This document shows, piece by piece, positions 30,642 through 40,899 of a stretch of 64,000 nt of DNA. Every line of letters begins with the position of its first letter. The first letter of the stretch is position 1. Under the pieces are notes generated by a model, which was given only the letters and a program-made list of their open reading frames with translations, was not told the DNA's origin and did not search any database. The translations under genes and the position numbers were made by a program. The DNA comes from Chrysophaeum taylorii. Lineage: Eukaryota; Sar; Pelagophyceae; Pelagomonadales; Pelagomonadaceae. The DNA lies in NCBI GenBank assembly GCA_029834535.1, contig JAQMWT010000664.1:265775-329774 (forward strand). Direction: 5' to 3'.

Positions 30642-33299
30642 CAGCGTTGGGAATTCACTGGGCTCACTTCACTTCACTTCACTTCACCGAAAATTTTCGT
30701 CCGAAGTCCAACGTTCACTTCACGTTCATTCACTTTGGCTGACGGCCAAATCTGATGACCCAAGTCGAGCCGCGCTACCTGGAGGTGGAGGATAATGTTG
30801 ATGATGAGGAGGAATTTAAACGCGGTGTTAACAGAAGGAGGAAGTTCACAAGAACGAGCCGATTGCGACGTCGATGTTGTGACGTGGAAAACACGCCCGG
30901 CACCAAAAGTGGACGATCAACAACCAGGTTTTTTTTTCCAAGGTGTGGTGGTGGTGGGACTGCGTGCGTCGACTGAAGGAACATCATCCTGACGACCACC
31001 GCGTTGACTGACTGACCAGTGGGGAGGCGACGACGCATGTGTGTGTCCGGTGCTGCTGGGAGCGCCTGAAGGTGGTGACGAGAGACTTCAAGAAAGGCAC
31101 GTGGCAGACAGACGACCAAGCCCTCTTGGGGCCGGCCCACTTCAAGGCTGCGCATCCGGAGGAGGATTCGATTCGACGAGCTGGGACGTCAACAGCTCAC
31201 CAAGAAACAGAAGACAGACCAAGAAAAGGAGGGCGTCGTTACGACGGCCGTGGGCGCTGTGGCAGGCTCTCGAAGGGTAAATCGGATGTTACGAGATACT
31301 TCATGGCCATGCCCAGCCAGGCAAAGCACTCTTCCCTGATGGCGTTCTCGGCTCGGCACTACGTGTACACGTCGGCAGCGGTTTTTTTCCAAGCGCACCT
31401 TTGACTGACGACGAAGATCATCGCAACCAAATAATTGAGGCGTAGTATTACCGCGGTGGTGGTGGCGGGAAAGGCAAGCGCCCTCGTTCATGACTCGAAA
31501 GGCGCCGTTTGATGAATGGGTGGACGCTGAATATCGTTGCTAAGCTCGAATCTTGATACACACGTCGTTACGGAGTGTTATGAAGCGGCGGCTTTCGGCA
31601 ATCCATTCGCCCAGATGTCTGCTGCATGACGGCGGCGGGACACTCAAGGATAAGAAATTCAAGCGACAGGCCATTGGCCTATCCTTCATCCGGCCCGATT
31701 GGAGGGGCGTTGAGACGGTGTGCGTGGGCCTTGTTCCAGCTGACGACGAAACCGATTCCGGCACGGCTTCTCTGCTCCGTTCTGTGGTCGCGGAGCGTGC
31801 GAGAATCGATATCGATTTGGCGGCCGCAACCATCGTTCAAGACCGGGCTGCAATTGGTGGCGTCGCCGAAGAATTTTTTTTTTGTTGAGGTCGAAGCGTG
31901 TGTGACATGCATGATTATCTCAAAACTCTCGGCAGCGGCATGTGGCGACTTAACACGATCCAGAGGCAAGCAGTTGATCAATCTATTCCCAGCTCGCCAG
32001 GAGCTGCTGAACAGTGGTGGCCACGATGGAGCCAAGTACTACTTTTCTTACGGCACACGTTTGAAGGATCTGCAGGCGCTTTTGCCATTATAGCCGGGGA
32101 AATAAATAAATCGCCGAAGCTCAAGCTCGACGTCAATAAGACGAGGTTCCGGGCGCGATACCAACCTATTCGTTCCTTGTTGCGTATGCACCACGTGCTC
32201 AAACTGTACACGGCGACCAACATTGGACTACCCTGGAGAATCAGTGATGAGCAATGGGTGGCGTTGGCTGAGTTCGAGGCGATTTTTGCTATAACGGATG
32301 CGGCCGTTGTTTTCGCGCATCATGAACACTTATACTTGGGGGCGTGCGCCGCGTTGATCAAGCACAACATGATCGAGTCTCTGCGAGCTGGGACGCTAGA
32401 AGTCATTGATCTCCCGAACATAACTGCGAAATCCATGCCACGTAAGACTTTCGATGTTGACGACCTCAGCGAGACCGGCAAAATCTGTCTTCAGCGGGCT
32501 ATTATTCTCGAATGTGAGCGTCGTTTTTTTTGCGGGAATAATGAAAACAACTACGTGCGTCACTTCGACTACGAATTCAATGATCGCGAGCTGATTGCCT
32601 TCCTTCTTGACTTTCGGACTATCAACTGCCGGCGTGCTCGACGTTGGAAAGCTGTATCGACCGCTCACCAAGGAGCAGTATGGGTTCCTTCCTCCCGGAC
32701 ATGGCGAGAGCAGCCTCTAAGGGTTTTCTCAATTGGTAGTACACATGGCGCGCAGAGCTACTACTGTGAGCGCTGCCCGAGCATTTGAAATCTTGTCCTG
32801 ACCGAGGGAAGCACGTTGCTCGGCGCGGACGAGACGGACAAAGTTGTTGCCAGCATACTGCGCATGAACAAGAATTTCTTCATTGCGGCGGCGGCCCGGA
32901 TTAAGTACAGGAACCTCGGACCGAGTTTTTCAAAAACGCCGAGAGCACCATGATTCCCCGAAGGCTCTTTGGAGGTGGAGGTTGATGAGAAAGAACCAGA
33001 CGAAGATACCGAGGTCGTTCGTTCACATTGCCTGAAGTAAGAAACACTGAACCCCATCCACGGTAACTCCTCCTTCGTCCCGAATTTAACGCGAATGAAT
33101 CTAAGAGCACCAGACCTAGGCAATAACGCGCGGGGGGCACGGAACTGACGGGGCAGGGACCGGCGCTGGCGTTAAAAGAAAAAAAGTGGCGTTCACTTCA
33201 CAAAGGTTCACTTTAACCACGTGACGTGGTCACTTCGCCAATATTGCGTGGCTGGTGAAGTGGTTCATGTTCACTTGCTGAAGTGAATTCCCAACGCTG
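30642..33299 (+). mobile_element. Complete hAT transposon, 2658 bp
   Basis: Perfect 18-bp terminal inverted repeats CAGCGTTGGGAATTCACT (30642-30659) and AGTGAATTCCCAACGCTG (33282-33299), and an 8-bp target duplication TAAATTTT on both sides. An 8-bp duplication and CAG-starting ends are hallmarks of hAT. TTCACTTCAC subterminal repeats lie inside both ends. The coding capacity is broken (see the transposase entry). It sits within the left terminal repeat of MULE-like element E2, so it is the younger insertion. Related partial copies are at 2687-3179 and 47725-48005. Confidence 0.93.
31037..33050 (+). pseudogene. hAT transposase, frameshifted
   Basis: Blocks in order: a BED-type zinc finger (31041-31160) with C-V-R-C, the KKGTWQTDDQALLGPAH stretch and H-F-K-A-A-H; a catalytic-core-like segment KKFKRQAIGLSFIRPDWRG then TIVQDRAAIGGVAEEF (31660-31875), where the D of QDRAA fits the second catalytic position; EACDMHDYLKTLG across a shift near 31890; NKTRFRARYQPIRSLLR (32136-32190), the TRW-like motif, followed by ISDEQWVALAEFEAIF; and a C-terminal FCERCPSIG-like and SILRMNKNFFIAAAARIKY segment (about 32740-32910). 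At least three shifts, several at T runs (for example 31873-31882 and 32524-32531), prevent translation. Either true decay or homopolymer sequencing errors could explain them. Confidence 0.7.
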
Positions 33300-33307
33300 T
33301 AAATTTT
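33300..33307. repeat. Target-site duplication, right, of hAT
   Basis: TAAATTTT directly after the terminal CGCTG; identical to 30634-30641. Confidence 0.9.
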
Positions 33308-33419
33308 GGGTAAATACCCCTATGGCACTATAAGAAGTGTCAATGTTGGGATCAAGTCTTTAACGGTGCTACGTGGCTGCAACCCCTGACTCGCTTGAAA
33401 CCGCTCTAGAAAGAGGGAC

Positions 33420-33525
33420 GGTGGTGGCGGTGCGGGTGCTTGAAGGTTTTGGTGTGGTGTGTGGGCGCGCGCACAGAGGTGGTGTGGTGTGGGGTGGTGT
33501 GGTGTGGGGTGGGGTGGCAGCCGAG
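33420..33525. repeat. GGTGTGGTGTGGGGT minisatellite
   Basis: Repeated GGTGTGGTGTGGGGTGGT units within MULE-like element E2; the equivalent site in E3 (about 40360-40385) is much shorter, so this array expanded after the copies separated. Confidence 0.7.
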
Positions 33526-34866
33526 CCCGGAATGGCAGCGCGCTTAGTTGCGGCCGCGATGTCGAGCAGGCTTCTTCGCGCTCAACGGCGCCTCTCCGCC
33601 GTGCGCTTTGGCACCACGACCACGGCCGCGCTTGCGGAAGGGTAGAGGATAATCGTGTTTTCCGGGACTTGAGCGTGCTTGCGGCAGATTGCGAGAGCGA
33701 GAGCGTGGCTTGCACTCGTAATAGTGTCGGAATTTGGGGCAGAAGCGCGCTAGGATAGGGCCTTTGAGCAGCCGCGGGAGACCTCGACGACATTGCCGGG
33801 TGTCGCTGAGGTCGCTGGCGTGGTTCTGGTGGTCGCTCGCCGCTGAAGTAGAGCTCAACCTGACCGGCAGCGATGTGGTAAACGAGCTTCGCCTTGGCCG
33901 GGCAGGACGGCTTGTTTTTGCGGAACTCGCAGGCCAGATATAGCGTCACCTTGCTATGATCTGCCCTGAGACCGACGGGCCGCGCGACTCCCCACCTCGA
34001 ATGGTTCAGAGAACGCAATATTGAATTCGTTCTTAACGGGCGCGGGTCGCGCGCCCGTCTCGTGCTTGCCGGTATGGTTCTTGGTAGCGCTGAGCTTGTA
34101 ATCACCAGCGGCGGCGGCGGCGACTACTGCGAGCTCATACTTACCACCTGCTACTGAGCATCGCGGCTTGCGGAGCGAGCCGTCCATGTTGTGGCGGACC
34201 TTGGTGGTCGAGGCTTCGGACAGGGGCTCGATCTCGTCGTCCTCGTCGTCCACGATCTCCCAACCTGCTTCCATGGTCTCGGTGCCCATGGTTATAAGCT
34301 CGTCGTCGTCGTCCTCCTCCTCCTCCTCGCCAAAGCCGAGCCGCCGTCCAGAGTGCGTTCATCTCGCTCTCGTCACTTGCATCGAGTGTCTCCACGCGGC
34401 GGCTGCGGCTGCGCTGCTGCGGACGGGGGTTTGGAGTCGTTTGCTTGGATGGTTCGCGCGCGCGCTTTGCTCCTTGCGGTGCACCTCAACTCCGATGATG
34501 ATGATAGATCCCCAGCCGCTTCGGAATACCTGCAATGCCCTCATCTCCTTGCTGAAATAAATAAATAAATAAATCCCAACCGAACGCATCGCACGCCTCG
34601 CGTGGTATCTCGAGCTCACAGGACGTTCCGTCGCACTCGTTCCCAGATCGCATCGCATCTTATCTCATCTTATCTTATCTTACCTTCAAAGCAGCGACAA
34701 ATAATATCTCGTTTGAGTGGTCGCAGCCGTCGCTCCGCCATATGCTGAACGGTGCTGATTTTTTTAGTCGGGTGCATCAGGCGTGAGTGACGTCACGGCT
34801 TCTTGTAGTGCCATCCCCAAAATTTATTATCCCTGCGTACGCAATTCTTTATCCCAAGAGCGACCC

Positions 34867-35299
34867 GGTCCACCTGCGAACTCGCTTCGGACTCTCGATC
34901 ACCCGCTCGATCACCTTGAGCTTGAGTTGTCGAGGATCCGACGTCTTCCTCATCCGCTCATTTCGTCCTCAACTACTCTTCGACTGTCGCCTTCTTTGCC
35001 AAACTTCGTCTCGGCATCGAGAAGAGCCAGTCGGGCCTGATTCCGCACGAGCTCGTCTCGCTTCGCCTTGTTCTCTTCAGGTTCTCCTTTCCGGTGACGC
35101 TTGAGCACGCGAAGTAATGCTCTCGACACTCAAAAGCACTTCCTTGGAACGCATTCTGCCCTTCCGCAGTTGTAGGAAGGCCACCAGAGCCGAAGGTGGG
35201 TCTAAGCGCTCCAAAAGGCATGGAACGAGCCTGGGCGGGCCCCTATGACGGACGGGCAACCCGGCAGAAGCGGCAGCGAGAAAAAAGAGTTTTCAACAA
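34867..35299. other. Spacer right of element E2
   Basis: No recognised coding or repeat structure. Confidence 0.4.
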
Positions 35300-35440
<141 letters not shown>

Positions 35441-35499
35441 CGGCGGCGTTGGACGCAAAAAAGAAACGCCAGCAGCAGCAGAAAGTTTTTTTTCTTCGC

Positions 35500-37215
35500 G
35501 GAGGGAGGCCTTAGCGTATTGCGAGAAGGAAGGAGTAGGGGGCAAGAAGGAAGTGCATGACTGACCACCCAGAGTGGATTGAGCTCGTCATCACCTGGAG
35601 ACGACAGCTCGACGATCGACTGAAGGGGCGTGTTTCGTTTGATGAAACAGCCGCGACGCACGCTCGAAACTCGGACCGGACGTTGCTCGGAGCAGGCGCC
35701 TGTGAAATGGATCGTTTTTGAGAGCAACAGCAAGGCACGAGCTGCGAAGAGATTGGAGTCAACAAACAAAGTGCGCCATATTCTACTCATCGATCGTCGA
35801 CTTGAGAACCACCGGCGAAGCGGCGGACGGCCGCCGCGAGAAAGTAAAGTTCAACAACTACAAACTTGTGCCTTTCGCCTTCGGATGAATTTAATTCTTC
35901 ATTCATAATAGGTTTTTACTTCGCCCGCAACTCGGATCAGCACGAAAGTGATCTCAAGCAACGCGAAGTGCGATGGTCGAGGAGGGAGTCCTTTGCGGGA
36001 AATAAATAAATAAATTATCCACGGGAAATCGCTTCGCGCCCAACTCTCAAGGTGGCGGGGATTGTATTACGGACGAGCACGGCGGCATATCGGTCGGACC
36101 CCCGCCTTGTCTCCTGAACCTCGACGAGACGCCCCAGTTTTGTTTTTTTTTTTCGTGGACTACCGCCGACAACAACAAACAAAGGTTTTTAAGGGTGACG
36201 TCTGCTGCCTGCCTTATACGCGGCTTTTTTTTTTTTTTTTCTCGGCGGCAATGCGCGAAGCAGCGCTGCAAGGACGGCTGCGGCCTTGACAACGGCGCCG
36301 CGTGCGACGCCAGCTGAAGATGAAGAGGAGAGCGACGCGAAGCGCGAGATCGGGCTCACGATCGTCGCCGCCGTCGGCGACCCCAGCGCCACGAAGAAAC
36401 CCGAGACCCGCTCCAAAGCTGCGGGCAGACACGACTGCCACGGTCTGTCTGTCCAAAAGATCGGGAGTCGCGTCCCACATCGCTCGAGTTCTCGGTCCAT
36501 GATTGCAGCAACAAAAAAGTTAAACTTTCGCTGAGGGAAGTCAACGAATAAGATGAAGATGGCTGCAAATTTGGGTCTGGCATCACGCCGCAACCGTCAT
36601 CTGTCGTCGCCTCCTCAGCAGCAATCTGCGGAATCGGACGATACCTGACTTCAATGTAAAGTTCGAAAGCGTCTTCGTGAAGTGGGTGGTCTCGCATCGG
36701 CTCGAGGAATTTATTTCCTGGCGACCGACCTCCCTCTCGGATTTGAACAACAGTCGGCAAGCTCTAGACGCGAAAAATAGAAGCCAGCAACCTACGCTAC
36801 TACCTTCCAGAGCACGAGGCTTGAAGAGCAATCAATCAATGTCGCTGCCTGGCCTCCTGAGAGCTATAGCTTCTGCGAGCGCATCATCTCAGCTGCCAAC
36901 TTATCGTCATGACTGGGGGTGCTGCAACACCCTCCTCGGACCTGGACATGCTCGTGATCCCGAACGAGGAGTTTATTTATTAACTTTTAGCTCGCGACAA
37001 GTACGGCCACATCGATCCTCATTCAAGTATACCCCGACAAAGGTGACGCGACGATTATTAACCATTAAAGAGTCCGCTCATCACATCGTTGCGTACTAGT
37101 GGCACCCGCGGCTGTAATGCTCGACTTTTACTTTACGAATTCCTTTGCGCTCAAAAAAGTGTGGTGCTCGCTACATTACTAAACTGACTGCTAAGAGGGT
37201 GGTATAGTAAATGCA
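35500..37215 (+). pseudogene. hAT-like relic F1
   Basis: The recognisable part is a C-terminal segment at 36814-36915 (TFQSTRLEEQSINVAAWPPE then FCERIISAANL), homologous to F2 at 44326-44640 and similar to the C-terminus of the complete hAT at 30642-33299 (FSIGSTHGAQ...YCERC...LRMNK). Upstream frames (35558-36540) are open in pieces but carry no diagnostic motif. The right edge reads TACGAATTC, GCTACATTACTAAACTG and AGTAAATGCACAACA (37200-37215), shared in part with F2. Long T runs at 36139-36154 and 36226-36241. Confidence 0.45.
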
Positions 37216-38618
37216 CAACAGGTCGGGCTTGACGATTATTTATTTTTAAAACTTAAAGTCTCGGAACGCCGCCGCGTTGGCTCGAGTCGACGACGACGAA
37301 GAACTCGGCACTGCCGAGCTTCGCGAGGACGGACGTCCTCCGGTGATTTTGGTGGCGGGTCCTGAGGCGAGGCTGTCCTCGAAGAAGAAGGCCCATTATT
37401 CGTGCTGGCGGCAGTCGGCGGGGCTCGGGACATGGGAGGCAGCATCCCAAATTGCGGCGGTGCCGATGGCCGAGCCGAGACGCCAGAGGGCACCGCCCGG
37501 GCGCGAGTTTTTTTTTTTTTTTGTACGAGGAAGCTGAGCGTCTCGACGAGGGCCTGCGCGTTAGTTACCGCACTGGCCGTCGATCTCGCTCGAGATACGG
37601 CAGAGGCGGTAGCAATGCTTGAAGGCCGGCTCCACGAGGACCTTGCCGCTCAAGTTGCCCGTGTTGTCGTCGAAGTGGTCCACCTGCGAGCGATGACCTC
37701 TCGGCAGCGGGCACGAAGGGGCACTAAGGGGGCATTGGCATTACCTCCGAATGCATTCCGCTCGTTAAAAAAATTTCGCTGTCGAGGAGAACCTGCTGCA
37801 GCTCGAGCGTCTGTCTCCTGGACTGTGATGGTCGTGTTCACAGCGACATTTTTCATGGCACAGAGTCCGCAGTCGGTTGAAATGCCGTGCGCCCCCTTTC
37901 GCGCGACGCGACGACGGCCCGAGCATTCGTTGCCGCGGTGGAAGACGTCAAGAATAGCGAGAAGCGTACGACATCGTGGGGGATGACGGTGACGTTGATG
38001 ACACGACGGACCCACAAGACGCCGCCGCTATTGATGCCATTGGCGAGCAAGTTGCACCACCAGTGGCTTTGTTATCGACATGACGAGGGAGCTCGAGAAT
38101 GACATTATCGGCAAGCAGATCCTCTCGAAGAGGCAGAGTACGGTTGGTACTACGGCACCTAGGTAGTAGCTCGCCGAATGAATGGCGCGGTCTTCGTGCG
38201 ATTCATTCACATGAGCCGAGACGAGTGGTGTTGTCCCGCCGTGTGTGTGGTCTACGAGGGCGAGGCTAAGACCAATGCCGAAACCTGCCGGACGAAGACC
38301 CTCAAGTCGAGTTCCGGCGCTCTTTTGTTTGAACTCGCGTTTTTTTTCCCTCGCGGCGAGATTGCATGGTACCTCCTCGCTCGCTCCTTTCTTGAGCTAA
38401 GTCTCCTTTTCAATGCCACTCCACCAGGATGTCACCACGACATCTTCGCATCCTGCTTCTTGACGTCAGTCCACCCCCGCAGTATATTTTGTGCACTCTT
38501 CTTACTGCTAGACCGAGATAACATGGTGAATTATAGCGTGACTCGTTGGTACGTTTTCGCAGTACAAATTCGAACAAAAAAATCGCCACCCGCCCAGCGC
38601 GTCAAAAATCGCCTTGTG
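37216..38618. other. Unassigned region
   Basis: Contains partially open plus-strand frames (37402-37986 and 38178-38640) without recognisable motifs, and T runs at 37508-37522 and 38340-38347. No gene is claimed. Confidence 0.35.
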
Positions 38619-38629
38619 CCTTTCTTAAA
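38619..38629. repeat. Target-site duplication, left, of MULE-like E3
   Basis: CCTTTCTTAAA, identical to 40585-40595 across the element. Confidence 0.7.
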
Positions 38630-38693
38630 GGGAAAATTCCCTTGGGGGATCATGGTTTACGTACCCAGGGAAAATAAATTAATTTTGGGTATG

Positions 38694-38701
38694 GCACTAT
38701 A
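38694..38701. repeat. Target-site duplication, left, of nested insert
   Basis: GCACTATA, identical to 39084-39091; the sequence is part of the MULE-like terminal repeat, where other copies read GGCACTATAAGAAG without interruption. Confidence 0.8.
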
Positions 38702-39083
38702 TATAAATATTCCTTACCCTGATCGCCGACCGCATGGTTGCGATGGAGGACGGTGCCTCATGAATCCTGAGCCTTGCGAGGGCATCCGCCCTCCCGGCGT
38801 AGGTTGGCACCTATTCGCCTCCCGGGCGGGCCGGTTGGCAGCCGGGAAAACGTTCGCAGTGGGACGGGGTATGATGGCCGGGGGGCGAAGACGGAAGGTT
38901 ATCGACGAGTTGGTTGTCAGTCACATCGCGGTGGTCTCCTCGTCGCATGGCGACAAGCTTGATGATCACTCTCCGCCGACCCACCTTTCGGCGCCCCTCG
39001 TCTACAGGCCCGTGATTCCGGACTGGCTCCTGTCGGTCCGGCCTGGCTCCCATGCTCGGGAGAGGTCTGAAGTTAGTTAGTTA
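38702..39083 (+). mobile_element. Nested 382-bp retroposon-like insertion with (TTAG)n tail
   Basis: Inserted in the left terminal repeat of E3 and bounded by the 8-bp duplication GCACTATA. The 3' end is GTTAGTTAGTTAG, the kind of simple tail left by SINEs or truncated LINEs. A related 3' piece (GCCTGCCTGGCTCCCAT, CTCGGGAGAGGTCT, GTAGTTAG) is at about 48924-48967. No coding capacity is claimed. Confidence 0.75.
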
Positions 39084-39091
39084 GCACTATA
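39084..39091. repeat. Target-site duplication, right, of nested insert
   Basis: GCACTATA; restores the element sequence GCACTATAAGAAG. Confidence 0.8.
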
Positions 39092-39213
39092 AGAAGTCTT
39101 CAAGTCGTGACGTCACTCCTGATGCACACGACTAAAAAAATCACCAGCGTTCAGCATATGGCGGAGCGACGGCTGCGACCACTCGACGAGATATTATTTG
39201 TCGCTGCTTTGAA

Positions 39214-39336
39214 GATAAGATAAGATAAGATAAGATAAGATAAGATAAGATAAGATAAGATAAGATAAGATAAGATAAGATAAGATAAGATAAGATAAGA
39301 TAAGATAAGATAAGATAAGATAAGATAAGATAAGAT
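39214..39336. repeat. (GATAA)n pentanucleotide microsatellite
   Basis: About 24 perfect units inside MULE-like E3. The homologous place in E2 (34650-34684, reversed) holds only about four to six imperfect units. Confidence 0.95.
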
Positions 39337-40595
39337 GCTCACTGGGAACGAGCGCGACGGAACGTCCTGTATGCTGCGAGATGGAGCAAATTAGCGTCGT
39401 CGTCGTCGTCACGATCGGCGGCGGTCTGTCTCGACAAGGTACTCCTGCGTCGTCGCTTCGCGGACGAGTGGACCGAGAAGTGCCCCGCATTCACATCCAA
39501 GTCTCTGGTGCTCGTAGAGTACGGTCTGGCGAAGTATGAGAAAAAAAAAAGTGCCGCCTGGATCAACCAGAACGGGTGCGCTCCCGGTACGCCGCGCGAC
39601 AACAACGGCAACAACGAATCCTGCAACAACCTCATCAAGGAGGATGGCACTGCCCGCGAGGTCGTCGGCGTAGTAGGTTCTTCCAGCCTGGAGAAGCATC
39701 GTCCGGTACCTCGAGACTCGGAGGAGCCAAAACGATGGCTATTTTATTGCTCAGCACCCGCAGATAGATCAACGGCAGGGATTTTGAAGGAGGCGCAGGA
39801 GTACGTACATTCACACGCTGGCAAAAGCTCATGATGGCGATTTTTCCTCAAGAAAATAAAGTCCGGCACCTTCGTCTTATACTCTCGTGTCCGCCGGACG
39901 CGAAGCAGTCATCAAGGGCATTTTTTTCTGTCAAGGCGACCAAGCGCGAGCAGACCATTCGATTTCTCCGTGACTTTGTTGTCGTCGTCGCAGAAAACGG
40001 CGGCTTGTCTCGCACCACCCTGGACGGGAAGTCCCTGGACACGAGGCTCTGAGCATCGTCGGGGCGGCCCACGTCCTCAAAAAGGCTGGACCCGGGAAAC
40101 ATCAATCGCACACACGTTCTACACTCGTGCAGCTGCCGTGCAAATTCAGGCACTATTATTACAAGTTCAAGCACGTTCTCGCTCTCGCAATCCGCCTCAA
40201 GCACGCACAAGTCCCGGAAAACACGATTATCCTCTTCCCTTCCGCAAGCGCGGCCGTGGTCGCGGTGCCAAAGCGCACGGCGGAGAGGCGCCGTTGAGCG
40301 CGAAGAAGCCTGCTCGACATTTCGGCCGCAACTAAGCGCGCTGCCATTCCAGGCTCGGGTGCCACCCCACCCCACACCAGACCAAAACCTTCAAGCAGCC
40401 GCACCGCCACGACACTGTGCGCGTCTCTCTTTCTTTCTAGAGCGGTTTCAAGCGACGAGTCAGTTCAGGGTTGCAGCCACGTAGCACCGTTAAACGCTTG
40501 ACTGGAGTTCTTATAGTGCCATAGGGTTTTTTTTAATTATCCCTTAGTACGAACGCAAACCATTATCCCAAGAGCGACCCGGTCCCTTTCTTAAA

Positions 40596-40899
40596 ATTGG
40601 GCGAGTCGCGGCCAAAATTGTGCCTCGAGATATTTTATCATACAGAATCCCCCCTGTAGACGGCGGGACTTGAGCAGCTCCGCCGTCCGAGGTAGGGCCG
40701 ACGCGGATACGTACTTCTCGGTCGAATGAGAGATTGGTTGCTACCCCATATAGGCGGCGAAAACTCCTTTGACGGCGGATGGCTCCTTCAACCAAAGCCG
40801 AGGAGATGATGCCGACGATTTTTTTGAGCACTGCGCAATTCTTGCGCCAGCGCATTCAAGGCGCGATCTTGATATTCCACCGAAAATCCCCAAACAGAT
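40596..40899. other. Spacer between E3 and LINE relic
   Basis: Nothing recognisable; could be upstream LINE sequence too decayed to read. Confidence 0.35.

Larger units (their letters stand above)
30594..34866 (-). mobile_element. MULE-like element E2 (interrupted by a hAT)
   Basis: The left terminus GGGTCGCTCTTGGGATAA (30594) and, inverted, the right terminus TTATCCCAAGAGCGACCC (34849-34866) match, continuing inward to GGCACTATAAGAAG (33330) and CTTCTTGTAGTGCC (34800). Without the hAT insertion the element is about 1.6 kb. Minus-strand pieces: WEIVDDEDDEIEPLSEAS (34230-34270), KVTLYLACEFRKNKPSCPAK then VELYFSGE (33850-33955), resembling a MULE WRKY/FLYWCH-type DNA-binding region, and a basic C-terminus RKRGRGRGAKAHGGEAP (about 33570-33640). 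The catalytic middle is missing, so this is a deletion derivative. Confidence 0.6.
38630..40584 (+). mobile_element. MULE-like element E3
   Basis: Flanked by an 11-bp direct repeat CCTTTCTTAAA, in the 8-11 bp range typical of Mutator-like elements. The left end GGGAAAATTCCCTTGGGGGA and right end ATCCCAAGAGCGACCCGGTC are inverted relatives, both followed internally by GTACCCAGGGA-like sequence and GGCACTATA. The plus-strand coding relic from about 39440 reads VEYGLAKYEKKKSAAWINQN then NNGNNESCNNLIKEDGTARE (39508-39670); TNN-E-x-x-N-x-x-I-K is the conserved end of the MULE transposase domain. The C-terminus RKRGRGRGAKAHGGEAP (about 40230-40280) matches E2. The N-terminal half is absent. Confidence 0.7.

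Noticed and set aside
39151-39490. Frames of repeated ILSYL
   Set aside because: Direct translation of (GATAA)n.
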